A stretch of 64,000 nt of DNA from Crocinitomicaceae bacterium (GTDB lineage Bacteria > Bacteroidota > Bacteroidia > Flavobacteriales_D > Crocinitomicaceae). This document shows positions 42,072 to 51,599 of the stretch, in pieces. Each line of letters opens with the position of its first letter. The stretch's first letter is position 1. The notes below the pieces were generated by a model. It searched no databases, was not told the DNA's origin, and was given only the letters and a program-made list of their open reading frames with translations. The DNA is taken from NCBI GenBank assembly GCA_020635955.1, contig JACJYW010000010.1, positions 62,001-126,000 on the forward strand, written 5' to 3'. The position numbers and the translations under genes are program-made.

Positions 42072-44303
42072 TTAATGTTTCTTTAGTGTCTTATTAAATT
42101 CAATTCTTACAGAGAAATAGGCATTTATTCCTGCATTAGGAATTGCCAAATATTTCAATGTAGAGAGGTGATCATAATAGGTTTCATTTAACACATTTCT
42201 AACTCCCATTCCCAAATAAATTGGGGTTTGAAGATCGAACTTCATGTTCAAACCAAGATTAAGCAAATTGTATGCCGCAGTAAAAGTCTCATAATCTACC
42301 AGTCTGTTTTGTTTGAAATAATATGAATGCTGGATTACGATATCTTCTATTTTAAAAACACCTTTCATGTTGAATTCAAATCTCAATTGAGAATTGATTC
42401 GGCTTTGAGGGATCATGGGAAGAGGTTGTTTATTGTTGTCTTCTGCAAAAAGGGTGGAAAAGCTGCTTTCTAAATGCATCCAATGAGCACCATGAGGATG
42501 GTAATGGAATCCTGCATCTGTTCCATACAAAATCGATACTGGGCTTTGAACATAATTATACACCTTAAATCCGTCAATGACAGAATCATTCGGTTGCAGA
42601 TAGATGTAATCGTAGATCTGATTGAAGAAAGGATTAATGATTAACTCAAAGTCTTCTAAATGCAAGCCATAGCTAAGATCAATTTGAATGGCTTTTTCGG
42701 AACCTAATGTGGTGTTACCGATTTCATATCTGGCTGATCCATGGTGTATTCCATCTGACAATAGTTCTGATGTTGTAGGAGCTCGATATCCAGATGAAAC
42801 ATTAAATCTAAGGGTAGATCTTTCATGGATCCACGCGAATCCGGATGAAAAATTAACACCTTGATATGATCCACTGAAACTGCTGGAACCACTCGTGTTT
42901 ATTGTTCTGTTGTCATAACGTGCACCTGTCTGAATGCGCCATTCTTTCCATTTGGCATGTAATAATGCAAATCCACCTACATCCAATGTTTTGGCATCAG
43001 GAATCAACTCTTCTTCAGCTGCAGGATCATTCTTATTGATTTGATACATCCCCTGGCTGCCAACAATAAGTTCAAATACTTTATTAAAATGAATTTTCCA
43101 TTTGGCATTATATACGCTATTATTTAAGTTGATCACCATTTCAGGGATGGTAAATTTTTCTTCGAATTCTTTTAGTGCATTATTCGTATTGCCTAAGGTG
43201 ATATATAGCTCATGTTTTCCTAAAAAGAACTTGTTTTCAACTGAGGTAAAATGATTGGTGACGAATTGTGCAGGAATGTTATCCTTTCTGTTTTGAGTTG
43301 TTGTTTGGAATGAAGAAGCGTCAATGATGCTGTCATGCGTATGTCCGGGTAAACCCAGTCTGCCCTGATAAAAGTTATAGCGTACATTCAATACCCATTT
43401 CTTCTTATTGTAACCCAGGGCTACTTTTGCTGAGCTCTGTTTAAAACGTGAATTGAGAATTTGATTACCGTTTGGGATACCGTAATCAGCTGAATTATCG
43501 TAGCCTCCATAAAGGTTTAATCTTATGGCATTTTTACTAATCCGAAATCCAGCTTGATTGGATGTTCCCAACGAATTATGTTCAAATTTACTGGAGACAA
43601 AACCGGACATTGTATTGCGTTCAGCATAAGGTTCATCTACAAAATAAAGGACACCCCCCATGGCATCTGCTCCAAAAAGCAATGAAGATGGACCTTTAAT
43701 AACTTCAACGCTTCCAATCCCTAATGATGTGACGGGTAAGCCATGATCACCTCCCCATTGCTGATTTTCAATTCTTAAGCTATTTAAATAAGTAACAACC
43801 CGGCTCCCGGATAGACCACGAATAACGGGTTTAGCTAAACCTGCGCCAATTCCACTTTGGTAAACACCCGGAATGTTGGCAATGGCTTCACCCAGGGTTG
43901 AATTAGGTATTTTATTTAGCTCAGATAGGGGTTGTGATTCTACGTTGGTAATACTCTCTCTGTGAAGCCAACCGTTATTGCTCACGATCACTTTATCAAG
44001 GTCATGATGAGTTTCTGATAGTTCAATGAGGATGAGCTGTCCCTCTACTAATTCAATGTCCGTATGTATGGTTTCAAATCCAACCGCACTGACAATGACA
44101 TGATTTGTACCGGCTGGGGCATCAGATATTTCCCAAAAACCCGTTGAATCTGCATAAATGGTTGATCCAAGATCAATGAAGTAGAGCTTCGCAAATGGAA
44201 TTGACCTTTCATGATCTTGATGGTGCACTACTTTACCCTGGTAAGTTTGTGCATTAGATAGCAGTGTATAAACAAGAGATAATATTAAAAGTAGCTGTTT
44301 CAT
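42072..44303 (-). CDS. TonB-dependent outer-membrane receptor, probably for zinc
   Basis: 743 residues: signal peptide (MKQLLLILSLVYTLLSNAQ), a carboxypeptidase-like N-terminal domain, a plug (LGEAIANIPGVYQSGIGAG, PVIRGLSGSRV) and a 22-strand barrel ending in FNKTLKKH. One barrel segment is strikingly His-rich (FHYHPHGAHWMH). Its promoter carries Fur-family operators next to a divergent Fur-family gene. Zinc as the substrate is inferred from the box type (TGCAAYA-N-TGTTGCA), the His-rich stretch and the Cys/His lipoprotein behind it; iron or copper cannot be excluded. Confidence 0.85.
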   Translation of the reverse strand: MKQLLLILSLVYTLLSNAQTYQGKVVHHQDHERSIPFAKLYFIDLGSTIYADSTGFWEISDAPAGTNHVIVSAVGFETIHTDIELVEGQLILIELSETHHDLDKVIVSNNGWLHRESITNVESQPLSELNKIPNSTLGEAIANIPGVYQSGIGAGLAKPVIRGLSGSRVVTYLNSLRIENQQWGGDHGLPVTSLGIGSVEVIKGPSSLLFGADAMGGVLYFVDEPYAERNTMSGFVSSKFEHNSLGTSNQAGFRISKNAIRLNLYGGYDNSADYGIPNGNQILNSRFKQSSAKVALGYNKKKWVLNVRYNFYQGRLGLPGHTHDSIIDASSFQTTTQNRKDNIPAQFVTNHFTSVENKFFLGKHELYITLGNTNNALKEFEEKFTIPEMVINLNNSVYNAKWKIHFNKVFELIVGSQGMYQINKNDPAAEEELIPDAKTLDVGGFALLHAKWKEWRIQTGARYDNRTINTSGSSSFSGSYQGVNFSSGFAWIHERSTLRFNVSSGYRAPTTSELLSDGIHHGSARYEIGNTTLGSEKAIQIDLSYGLHLEDFELIINPFFNQIYDYIYLQPNDSVIDGFKVYNYVQSPVSILYGTDAGFHYHPHGAHWMHLESSFSTLFAEDNNKQPLPMIPQSRINSQLRFEFNMKGVFKIEDIVIQHSYYFKQNRLVDYETFTAAYNLLNLGLNMKFDLQTPIYLGMGVRNVLNETYYDHLSTLKYLAIPNAGINAYFSVRIEFNKTLKKH

Positions 44304-44306
44304 TTA

Positions 44307-44382
44307 TGCAATAGTGTTGCAAATATAATAAGTAAATGCAATAGTGTTGCAAAAAAGAAATTTTTTTTGCAATTTTGTTGCA
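44307..44382. promoter_or_regulatory. three Fur/Zur-type operators in the divergent promoter
   Basis: TGCAATAGTGTTGCA occurs at 44307-44321 and again identically at 44337-44351, and TGCAATTTTGTTGCA at 44368-44382. Each is a 7-1-7 palindrome of the Fur-family kind. The spacing is 30 and 31 bases, about three helical turns, so all face the same side of the DNA. The first starts four bases from the receptor ATG and the last ends four bases from the regulator ATG, so both genes should be controlled. Confidence 0.85.
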
Positions 44383-44385
44383 GAA

Positions 44386-44784
44386 ATGATTGAGATCCTT
44401 AAATCTAGAAATATTCGTATCACTGATTTCAGGTTGGTGGTATTAGACATTTTAGCACGTCATAAAACGGCTATTTCTATGGAGCAGATCGAAGAGGAGT
44501 TGGGAGATTTTGACCGAATAACTTTGTACAGAACCATCAAGACCTTTATTGAAAAGGGTGTTGTCCATGAGATCTTAATGCCTGGTAATGTGAAAAAGCT
44601 TGCTTTATGTGATGATGGATGTCAGGATGAACATCATCATGAACATTTACATTTTCAGTGTAATTCATGTAATGAAATATACTGCGTAGATATTCCAAGG
44701 TTTCCTAAGGTCAATTTACCGGGGTTTAAGATCGATAGAATGGAAATTCAGGCTTTCGGTACTTGCCAGCAATGTCTATCCTAA
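44386..44784 (+). CDS. Fur-family metal regulator, probably Zur
   Basis: 132 residues from the ATG at 44386; a longer reading from a GTG at 44344 would translate through two operators and is rejected. The winged helix (ISMEQIEEELGDFDRITLYR, TIKTFIEKGVVHEI) and the His-rich hinge and metal sites (DEHHHEHLHFQCNSC) are typical of the Fur family, and CNSC plus CQQC are the structural zinc cysteines. It faces the TonB receptor across three operators, so it probably represses the receptor and itself. The zinc assignment is an inference. Confidence 0.88.
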   Translation: MIEILKSRNIRITDFRLVVLDILARHKTAISMEQIEEELGDFDRITLYRTIKTFIEKGVVHEILMPGNVKKLALCDDGCQDEHHHEHLHFQCNSCNEIYCVDIPRFPKVNLPGFKIDRMEIQAFGTCQQCLS

Positions 44785-45453
44785 AAACTCAATGATCTTA
44801 TTGGCTAAAACTTGCTTATCCAATTGGGGAAGCGGATGTCTACTATTAGGAAGAGTATAGAATTCACTGTTCGGAATTGCTTGTTGAACATCAAGGGTTT
44901 CACTGCAAGATACCATTTCATCCTGGTCACTAAGTCCAACATAGCATCTGTTCTGGATCTTAGCAAAGTCGTTAAAAGTAAGTGCAGCACCGTTGCCCAG
45001 ATCATTCATAAGATCTCTGGTTTTAGCCATGGTAGATTTCCAATCCAGATGAATGGAATTCAAGTAATCTCCAAACTTAGGGACCTTTTCCATGATCTTA
45101 TCCGGATCTAGCTTTCCGGTTTCCAGTTTAGCGATCAATGGGTCCCATTTCAACTTAGTGCCTAATGACATGATATCACCAAGTATCTCCGGATGGATAA
45201 TCGCAAGTGTATATCCCACATAACCACCCATGCTATAACCGAAAAGTTGTGGTTTGATCAAGCCATTTTCCTCAACGTATTTTTTAAGATCATCTGCAAA
45301 CTGATCCATACTGAAAGATTTCTCGGAGCTATTTTTGCCATGTCCCGTTAAGTCAAATTGATAGACATTGAAATGGTCCGTTAGCAATGGAGCAAGGTTA
45401 TCAAACTCTGAAGATGCGCCCAATGCGCCATGTAATAGTATTAGATCACGCAT
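44776..45453 (-). CDS. alpha/beta hydrolase
   Basis: About 225 residues from the ATG at 45453, which starts MRDLILLHGALGASSEFDNL, the oxyanion-hole strand of the fold; an earlier start lies deep in the neighbouring gene. The nucleophile elbow is FGYSMGGYVG (Ser), with a likely acid in LSDQDEM and the His in NSRHPLPQLD. Substrates cannot be predicted. The 3' ends of this gene and of the regulator gene overlap by nine bases in convergent orientation. Confidence 0.88.
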   Translation of the reverse strand: MRDLILLHGALGASSEFDNLAPLLTDHFNVYQFDLTGHGKNSSEKSFSMDQFADDLKKYVEENGLIKPQLFGYSMGGYVGYTLAIIHPEILGDIMSLGTKLKWDPLIAKLETGKLDPDKIMEKVPKFGDYLNSIHLDWKSTMAKTRDLMNDLGNGAALTFNDFAKIQNRCYVGLSDQDEMVSCSETLDVQQAIPNSEFYTLPNSRHPLPQLDKQVLANKIIEFLG

Positions 45454-45889
45454 TTTTTGCAGGTCGTTTAAATGAGGAGCCATTACTATAGAAATAGATC
45501 ATTAAAATACCAATGATCCAGCAGAAATACCCGAATGAAAAATAATACATAATGAGGGTAATCATGTAAGGAAACCAGCTAAAAGCTGATAATAATGCAA
45601 TAGTTCCCAATGTCCATTTTAATCTCTCATTTTTTGAGTTGGCATAAGACATTATAATAACGATCAAAATCAATGGATTAGCCAGATTGAACCAGATCAT
45701 CTGTATGATTAAAATGATCTTATTGTCAAACCAGTTCATACTTTGAAATGCCTCAGACATATTCGCGATTCCTAAAGCTGCTTCCCATCCATAAAGTACT
45801 TTAGGTTCAGAAAGTGCATTTATTTCGATTACGGGCAAGGCAAATGAAATGAGATATATGGCAACGGCTGAATGTAATTTCCAATTCAT
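45446..45889 (-). CDS. hypothetical four-helix membrane protein
   Basis: 147 residues with membrane segments VAIYLISFALPVIEI, IILIIQMIWFNLANPLILIV, TLGTIALLSAFSWFPYMITL and YFSFGYFCWIIGILMIYFYS. No family is recognised. Its end overlaps the hydrolase start by eight bases, so the two form an operon. Confidence 0.7.
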   Translation of the reverse strand: MNWKLHSAVAIYLISFALPVIEINALSEPKVLYGWEAALGIANMSEAFQSMNWFDNKIILIIQMIWFNLANPLILIVIIMSYANSKNERLKWTLGTIALLSAFSWFPYMITLIMYYFSFGYFCWIIGILMIYFYSNGSSFKRPAKNA

Positions 45890-45940
45890 ACAATGAAATT
45901 AGAAAGAATTCGTTCTTAAGTTCAAATCCAAAAGAAAATT

Positions 45941-46807
45941 ATGAAAAAGATAGTATTGTTCTTTATTGTTCCTTTGTCATGTTTTGCTCAAGAGAAGGTT
46001 AAATACGCAATTGAATCAATAGATGTCAGCATAGGAAGTCAAGCTTTGTATCAGATTGATGAAGGCTATACCCAGTTTAATAATTTTACCAATGATCAGG
46101 ATTTTTTGAATTTGAAGAATGGAGAGGTGTTTTCAGATGATATTTCTTATAATTTATCTACAAGATTTACTTTTTTCAATTTATCTATCGGAATACATTC
46201 ACCTGAGAAGGTACTATCATTTAATGCTGGTTTTCGCTTTGATAGTCGTATCAATAATTTATTCATTTTAGGAAAAAGGACTAGAACGGCAATTGACACG
46301 CTATACTCAGGAACAGTTATGGACACTACAATCATTGATAGTGTTTGTTTAAATAGAACAAGTTTTTATTCACGTCCATTAAATGTATTCGGGTTTGCCG
46401 AAATGTTGGCAGAATTCACAATCAAAAGATGGACATTTCAAGGAGGACTGGGATTGGGTTATGGATATTCTTTAAAGAATTATCTTGAAAGGGTAGATGA
46501 ATTTCAATTTACTTATGAGCAAACACCTTTAGCCCAATATTGGAATGTTAAAGACAATAATTTTCCAAATGATGGTTACGATTATCAAGAGAGGTCCAGT
46601 AGATTAATATCTGGAAATTCTGTTTCGACATTACAATCGTATATCCCGTTCTATATTTCATTTAGGATAAGGGATAAAGGATTGTTTTCTAAGCTAGGAG
46701 TGTTGGCAAATGCTAACATTGGAAATGAGCTGCAATTTTCTAGAGGAACAAAACCCAAGGGTCGATTTTTTTGGTCTTATAAGTTTGGGTTGAAATTCTA
46801 CATATAA
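45941..46807 (+). CDS. putative outer-membrane protein
   Basis: 288 residues with a signal peptide (MKKIVLFFIVPLSCFAQ). The mature part shows alternating strands with Phe- and Tyr-rich ends (WTFQGGLGLGYGYSL, FFWSYKFGLKFYI at the C-terminus), which suits a barrel. Asp/Thr/Asp-rich loops (TAIDTLYSGTVMDTTIIDS) lie between strands. No family is recognised. Confidence 0.65.
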   Translation: MKKIVLFFIVPLSCFAQEKVKYAIESIDVSIGSQALYQIDEGYTQFNNFTNDQDFLNLKNGEVFSDDISYNLSTRFTFFNLSIGIHSPEKVLSFNAGFRFDSRINNLFILGKRTRTAIDTLYSGTVMDTTIIDSVCLNRTSFYSRPLNVFGFAEMLAEFTIKRWTFQGGLGLGYGYSLKNYLERVDEFQFTYEQTPLAQYWNVKDNNFPNDGYDYQERSSRLISGNSVSTLQSYIPFYISFRIRDKGLFSKLGVLANANIGNELQFSRGTKPKGRFFWSYKFGLKFYI

Positions 46808-46835
46808 AAAAAACCTGCTCCAATTTGGAACAGGT
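46806..46835 (-). terminator. terminator of the nrdBA transcript
   Basis: ACCTG (46813-46817) with TCCAA pairs with TTGGA and CAGGT (to 46835) with one mismatch. Read on the minus strand the hairpin ends in a run of eight T (46806-46813). It therefore terminates transcription arriving from nrdA, and it lies just behind the convergent membrane protein gene. Confidence 0.8.
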
Positions 46836-46861
46836 CCTTCATCTTATTTAAAAGATTACAG

Positions 46862-46985
46862 TTAAGGTTGCCCGAACGTTTTCGAGCGTGATGCGTGCTT
46901 GTTTATCCTGAACACATTTCCGAGCGTAGCTCGGGATGTTTGCGGTAGCGCCATACTTCATCCTGCCTTTAGGCGGATGAGTCTG
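46862..46985. repeat. dispersed repeat sequence behind nrdA
   Basis: Contains CCCGAACGTTTTCGAGCGTG, CCGAGCGTAGCTCGG (a perfect palindrome-like centre near 46920) and CATCCTGCCTTTAGGCGGATG, an inverted pair near 46960. It is of the same general type as the other dispersed repeats and sits between the nrdA stop and its terminator. Confidence 0.65.
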
Positions 46986-46988
46986 GTC

Positions 46989-49352
46989 TTACCCGCTACA
47001 CATCTCACATGAATCTGGATTATCTAAAGAACATGCAATTTCTGCCATTCTTTCTTCCTCTGTTTTAGCCTGTGGAGCCTCAGCAGCTGTTTTGTCCAGT
47101 GTGAATTTAATTGCGTCAGTGGCAGCTTTGGTTCTCAAGTAATACATACCTGTTTTCAAACCAGCTTTCCATCCGTAGAAGTGCATTGAAGTCAATTTAG
47201 CAAAGTTGGCGTTCTCCATGAACAAGTTCAACGATTGCGATTGACAAATGTAAGCTCCACGGTCTGCAGCCTGATCAATGATCACTTTTTGAGAAATTTC
47301 CCAGGCTGTTTTGTAAAGATCTTTGATGTCTTGTGGGATCTCATCAATGTTTTGAATTGAACCATTTGAAGCCATCAATTTGTTTTTCATGTTAGAGTTC
47401 CATAATCCTAACTTCACCAAGTCTTTCAATAAGTGTTTGTTTACAATGATAAACTCACCTGATAGTACTCTTCTAGTGTAGATGTTAGAAGTATATGGCT
47501 CAAAACATTCGTTGTTTCCTAAGATCTGTGCTGTAGAAGCAGTTGGCATAGGAGCTAATAACAATGAGTTTCTAATTCCATGTTCCTTGATCTCTTCTTT
47601 CAATACATCCCATTCCCATCTGCTAGTAGGTGTAACTCCCCACATGTCAAATTGAAGGATACCTTCAGAAGCCGGAGAACCTTTGAATGATTCGTAAGCA
47701 CCTTCTAGCTTAGCTTGATCTTTAGAAGCAGTTAAGGCAGCATAATAGATCGTTTCAAAGATCTCTTTGTTTAGTTGTCTTGCTTCTTCAGAATCAAATG
47801 GATATCTCATTAGGATGTAAGCATCAGCTAATCCCTGAACTCCGATACCAATTGGACGGTGTCTCATGTTTGAGTTTCTAGCCTCCTCAATTGGGTAGTA
47901 GTTCTGATCGATCACTTTGTTCAAGTTCACTGCCAAATGGTAGGATACTTCAAACAATTTGTTGTGATCGAATTCCATTGTTTCAGGATCTACAAACTTC
48001 GGTAATGCAATTGATCCAAGGTTACAAACTGCTACTTCATCCGGAGCAGTGTACTCTAAGATCTCAGTACATAAGTTCGAAGACTTAATAGTTCCTAAGT
48101 TCTTTTGGTTTGATTTTTCGTTTGCTGCGTCTTTGTAAACCATGTATGGTGTTCCTGTCTCAATTTGAGATTCCAGGATCTTGAACCATAGGTCCTGAGC
48201 TTTAACGGTTTTTCTTCCTCTACCTTCTTTTTCATATTTCGTGTAAAGTTTTTTGAACTTTTCACCGTACGCTTCAGAAAGTCCAGGACATTCATTTGGA
48301 CACATTAATGTCCAGTCTCCGTTAGACTCAACTCTTTCCATGAATACATCAGAAACCCACATTGCGTAGAACAAATCTCTAGCTCTTTGCTCTTCTTTAC
48401 CGTGGTTTTTCTTCAATTCAAGGAAATCGAATATATCAGCATGCCATGGTTCCATGTAGATTGCGAATGACCCTTTTCGCTTTCCACCACCCTGGTCAAC
48501 GTAACGTGCTGTATCGTTGAATACTCTCAGCATTGGTACAATACCGTTTGACGTTCCGTTGGTTCCTTTGATGTATGAACCTTTAGCTCTGATATCGTGA
48601 ATCGACAATCCGATACCACCTGCAGACTGAGAAATTTGAGCACATTGTTTCAAGGTGTCATAGATCCCAGCAATACTGTCGTCTTTCATTTGTAATAGGA
48701 AGCATGAAGACATTTGCGGTTTAGGGGTACCAGCATTGAATAAAGTTGGAGTTGCATGTGTAAACCATCCCTCTGACATAGCATTGTAGGTTTTCACAGC
48801 AGCTGCGATATCTTCTTTGTGGATACCTATTGAAACCCTCATCAACATTTGTTGTGGACGCTCAACAATCTTTCCGTCAACTTTTAATAGGTATGCTCTT
48901 TCTAATGTTTTGAATCCAAAGTAATCGTATTTGAAATCTCTGTCATAAATAATGTGAGAATCAAAGTACTCTGCATTGTCCTGAACAATTTGATAAACAT
49001 CTTCAGCAACTAAAGAAGCGTTCTCACCTGTTACAGGATCAATGTACTTGTATAGATCTTCGATCGTATCAGAAAATGATTTCTTAGTGTTCTTGTGCAG
49101 GTTTGACACAGAAATTCTTGACGCTAACAAAGCATAATCTGGATGTTCGATCGTTTTTGAAGCAGCAACTTCAGCAGCAAGGCTGTCAAGTTCAGAAGTA
49201 CTTACTCCGTCATACAATCCTTCGATCACTTTCATTGCTACGATCTCTGGTTGAACAATAGTGTCCAAACCGTAGCACAGTTTTTTTACACGAGCAGTGA
49301 TCTTATCAAATTTCACCGGCTCTTTTCTTCCATCTCTTTTAACTACGTACAT
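46989..49352 (-). CDS. nrdA: ribonucleoside-diphosphate reductase, alpha subunit
   Basis: 787 residues. The large subunit of class Ia reductase makes deoxyribonucleotides. An N-terminal ATP-cone (MYVVKRDGRKEPVKFDKITA) gives allosteric control. The catalytic site shows PQMSSCFLLQMKDD, NLCTEIL and AVCNLGSIAL, the signature of the radical-site and redox cysteines, and the C-terminal CEMCSG carries the swinging Cys-x-x-Cys pair that is reduced by thioredoxin. It is downstream of nrdB and shares one transcript with it. Confidence 0.97.
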   Translation of the reverse strand: MYVVKRDGRKEPVKFDKITARVKKLCYGLDTIVQPEIVAMKVIEGLYDGVSTSELDSLAAEVAASKTIEHPDYALLASRISVSNLHKNTKKSFSDTIEDLYKYIDPVTGENASLVAEDVYQIVQDNAEYFDSHIIYDRDFKYDYFGFKTLERAYLLKVDGKIVERPQQMLMRVSIGIHKEDIAAAVKTYNAMSEGWFTHATPTLFNAGTPKPQMSSCFLLQMKDDSIAGIYDTLKQCAQISQSAGGIGLSIHDIRAKGSYIKGTNGTSNGIVPMLRVFNDTARYVDQGGGKRKGSFAIYMEPWHADIFDFLELKKNHGKEEQRARDLFYAMWVSDVFMERVESNGDWTLMCPNECPGLSEAYGEKFKKLYTKYEKEGRGRKTVKAQDLWFKILESQIETGTPYMVYKDAANEKSNQKNLGTIKSSNLCTEILEYTAPDEVAVCNLGSIALPKFVDPETMEFDHNKLFEVSYHLAVNLNKVIDQNYYPIEEARNSNMRHRPIGIGVQGLADAYILMRYPFDSEEARQLNKEIFETIYYAALTASKDQAKLEGAYESFKGSPASEGILQFDMWGVTPTSRWEWDVLKEEIKEHGIRNSLLLAPMPTASTAQILGNNECFEPYTSNIYTRRVLSGEFIIVNKHLLKDLVKLGLWNSNMKNKLMASNGSIQNIDEIPQDIKDLYKTAWEISQKVIIDQAADRGAYICQSQSLNLFMENANFAKLTSMHFYGWKAGLKTGMYYLRTKAATDAIKFTLDKTAAEAPQAKTEEERMAEIACSLDNPDSCEMCSG

Positions 49353-49417
49353 ATTCGTCCTTGGTTTGTTTTCATACAGACACGTGGGTCAGACGTTTCT
49401 GCGTGGGGTTTAAAATT

Positions 49418-50395
49418 TTAAAAATCTTCGTCCAATGAGAAGGTTTGGTTTTCACCTTGGTTCAACACTCCTGCCTTTTGGTATTCTGCAACTCTTTTTT
49501 CGAAGAAGTTGGTTTTTCCCTGAATGCTGATCATATCCATAAAGTCAAATGGATTAGTTGCGTTATAAACTTTATCAGCTCCAAGTTCAACCAACAAACG
49601 ATCCGCTACAAATTCAATATACTGACACATTAATTCTGCGTTCATTCCGATCAATTTTACTGGAATAGCGTCCGTTACGAATTCCTTCTCGATCTCAACA
49701 GCATCAGTGATGATCTTTGTAATGATCTCTTTTGGTAATTTGTTTACCAAATGGTTGTTGTATAATAGGCAGGCGAAGTCACAATGTAATCCTTCGTCTC
49801 TTGAAATAAGCTCATTAGAGAAGCTCAACCCTGGCATCAATCCTCTTTTCTTTAACCAGAAAATTGAGCAGAACGAACCTGAAAAGAAGATCCCTTCAAC
49901 AGCAGCAAAAGCAATTAATCTTTCTGCATAAGATCCTTCTTCGATCCATCTTAACGCCCATTCAGCTTTTTTAGCAACGCAAGGAATGGTGTCAATAGCA
50001 TGGAATAAATAATCTTTCTCTTTAGAATCTTTGATATAAGTATCGATCAATAAAGAGTAAGTTTCTGAGTGAATATTTTCAATGGCTAACTGGAAACCAT
50101 AAAAGAATTTAGCTTCAGTATATTGAACTTCAGACAAGAAATTCTCAGCCAAATTTTCGTTTACGATACCATCAGAAGCAGCAAAGAACGCCAACACGTG
50201 TTTAATGAAATGTCTTTCATCATCATTTAGCTTTTCATTCCAGTCAACAAGATCCTGAGCAAGGTCAATTTCCTCTGCTGTCCAGAAACTTGCTTCGGCT
50301 TTTTTATAGAATTGCCAAATGTCATCATGTTGAATAGGAAAAAGAACAAATCTGTCGTTGTTCTTCGCTAAGATCGGTTCTGTTACTTCTGCCAT
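49418..50395 (-). CDS. nrdB: ribonucleoside-diphosphate reductase, beta subunit
   Basis: 325 residues. The small subunit carries the diiron-tyrosyl radical that starts catalysis in NrdA. Iron ligands lie in NLAENFLSEVQYTEAKFFYG and AIENIHSETYSLLID, and SRDEGLHCDFACLL supplies the later Glu-x-x-His pair. The C-terminus ends SLDEDF, the acidic peptide that docks into NrdA. It is first in the nrdBA operon. Confidence 0.96.
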   Translation of the reverse strand: MAEVTEPILAKNNDRFVLFPIQHDDIWQFYKKAEASFWTAEEIDLAQDLVDWNEKLNDDERHFIKHVLAFFAASDGIVNENLAENFLSEVQYTEAKFFYGFQLAIENIHSETYSLLIDTYIKDSKEKDYLFHAIDTIPCVAKKAEWALRWIEEGSYAERLIAFAAVEGIFFSGSFCSIFWLKKRGLMPGLSFSNELISRDEGLHCDFACLLYNNHLVNKLPKEIITKIITDAVEIEKEFVTDAIPVKLIGMNAELMCQYIEFVADRLLVELGADKVYNATNPFDFMDMISIQGKTNFFEKRVAEYQKAGVLNQGENQTFSLDEDF

Positions 50396-50903
50396 TTGTT
50401 TTTAGTTTCAAATTTTTAGTTCAAATCTTCCCTTCCCGCCGTACCAAATTCGGCAAGTTATTTTTCGTTTTTTTAACTCAACTTGTGTCTTAAATTTGTC
50501 CGTTTCAGGACAGAAATTTCAGTTGATTTTCAGAAGATCAATTGGTAGGACAAAACTGTTGATTTTTTGAATTAGTAACAATTAATTTTAATTCACAATA
50601 ACCACCTACTTTTCAACAATTGCCAAAATTTCATCCCTTGCATCTCTCTATTCGTCTAAGATTCAAGGCTATTAATCTTCAGGTAACAAAAAATAAACAT
50701 TTAAAATCTGACCACATTCTGGTTTCAATTTCCGTATCTCTTTTATACCGTTCGATAACGGTCATTTTTAATCGATTCGGACTTACAAGTTACTGAGATT
50801 AATAGCTGCCAAACAAGGAAAAGTTACTTTTAATTTATTCACTTATTAATGTTAAAAATTAATGCTACTTTTAATTGTAACTAACTCAGATGGATAGATT
50901 AAA
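50396..50903. other. 508-base divergent promoter region of nrdBA and a comF-like gene
   Basis: An AT-rich gap without genes. The clearest structure is the palindrome ACCGTT-CGAT-AACGGT at 50747-50762, a possible operator. No good NrdR box was recognised. A CCCGCCGTACC stretch near 50436 is the only GC-rich patch. Everything else is plain AT-rich sequence. Confidence 0.5.
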
Positions 50904-51596
50904 GTGTTAATAAACCAACTTCGACAAATCGCGCAATCAACACTGGATGTTTTCTATCCCAATCAATGTGAGATATGCTCATCAGATCTCAATTTCAATG
51001 AGCAATACATTTGTCTAAAATGTTCATACGATCTGCCATACTTATCCAATTTGTCAACGCAGACAGAAAGTTTGAATAAACTGTTCTGGGGAAGAGTGGA
51101 TGTTCATCAGGTTTATTCACTTTTTAATTATCAAAAAGGAAATCAAGTGCAAGATCTGTTGCATTTAATTAAGTATCAAAAAAAGACCAAGCTGGCTGAG
51201 CATTTGGGAGAACGGTTAGCAGAAGAAATTCCTAAAAGTGGTCTGGACATGATTATTCCAATACCATTGCATCCTAAAAAATTAAGAAAAAGAGGGTTTA
51301 ACCAAAGTACTCTAATTGCCAGGGGAATTCATAAAAGGTTACAGGTGCCGATCAATGAAAAACTTGTAAAGAGAGTGAAACACAACCCCTCTCAAACTAC
51401 TGTTAGTAAATATGACAGGTGGGAGAATGTTCGTTCCATATTTGATGTCAGTGATCATGAGAAATTAAAAAACAAACATTTACTGATCGTGGATGATGTG
51501 TTAACAACTGGAGCAACAATTGAAGCTTGCGTAAAACAGTTGATCGGAATTGAAGGATGTAAGGTTAGCATAGCTACTTTAGCAGCCAGAATTTAA
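50904..51596 (+). CDS. ComF family protein (phosphoribosyltransferase fold)
   Basis: 230 residues from GTG. An N-terminal zinc-ribbon (CEICSSDLNFNEQYICLKC) precedes a phosphoribosyltransferase domain with KKLRKRGFNQSTLIARGI and the PRPP loop LLIVDDVLTTGATIEACV. ComF proteins are linked to DNA uptake in competent bacteria, but many members have no known role. It is followed three bases later by an FAD oxidoreductase gene, so they are one operon. Confidence 0.9.
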   Translation: MLINQLRQIAQSTLDVFYPNQCEICSSDLNFNEQYICLKCSYDLPYLSNLSTQTESLNKLFWGRVDVHQVYSLFNYQKGNQVQDLLHLIKYQKKTKLAEHLGERLAEEIPKSGLDMIIPIPLHPKKLRKRGFNQSTLIARGIHKRLQVPINEKLVKRVKHNPSQTTVSKYDRWENVRSIFDVSDHEKLKNKHLLIVDDVLTTGATIEACVKQLIGIEGCKVSIATLAARI

Positions 51597-51599
51597 TCA

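Noticed and set aside
44344..44385. Earlier GTG start for the Fur-family regulator
   Set aside because: It would translate through two operators, and the family N-terminus fits the ATG at 44386.
50396..50903. NrdR box upstream of nrdBA
   Set aside because: No pair of sites close to the known consensus was found on either strand.
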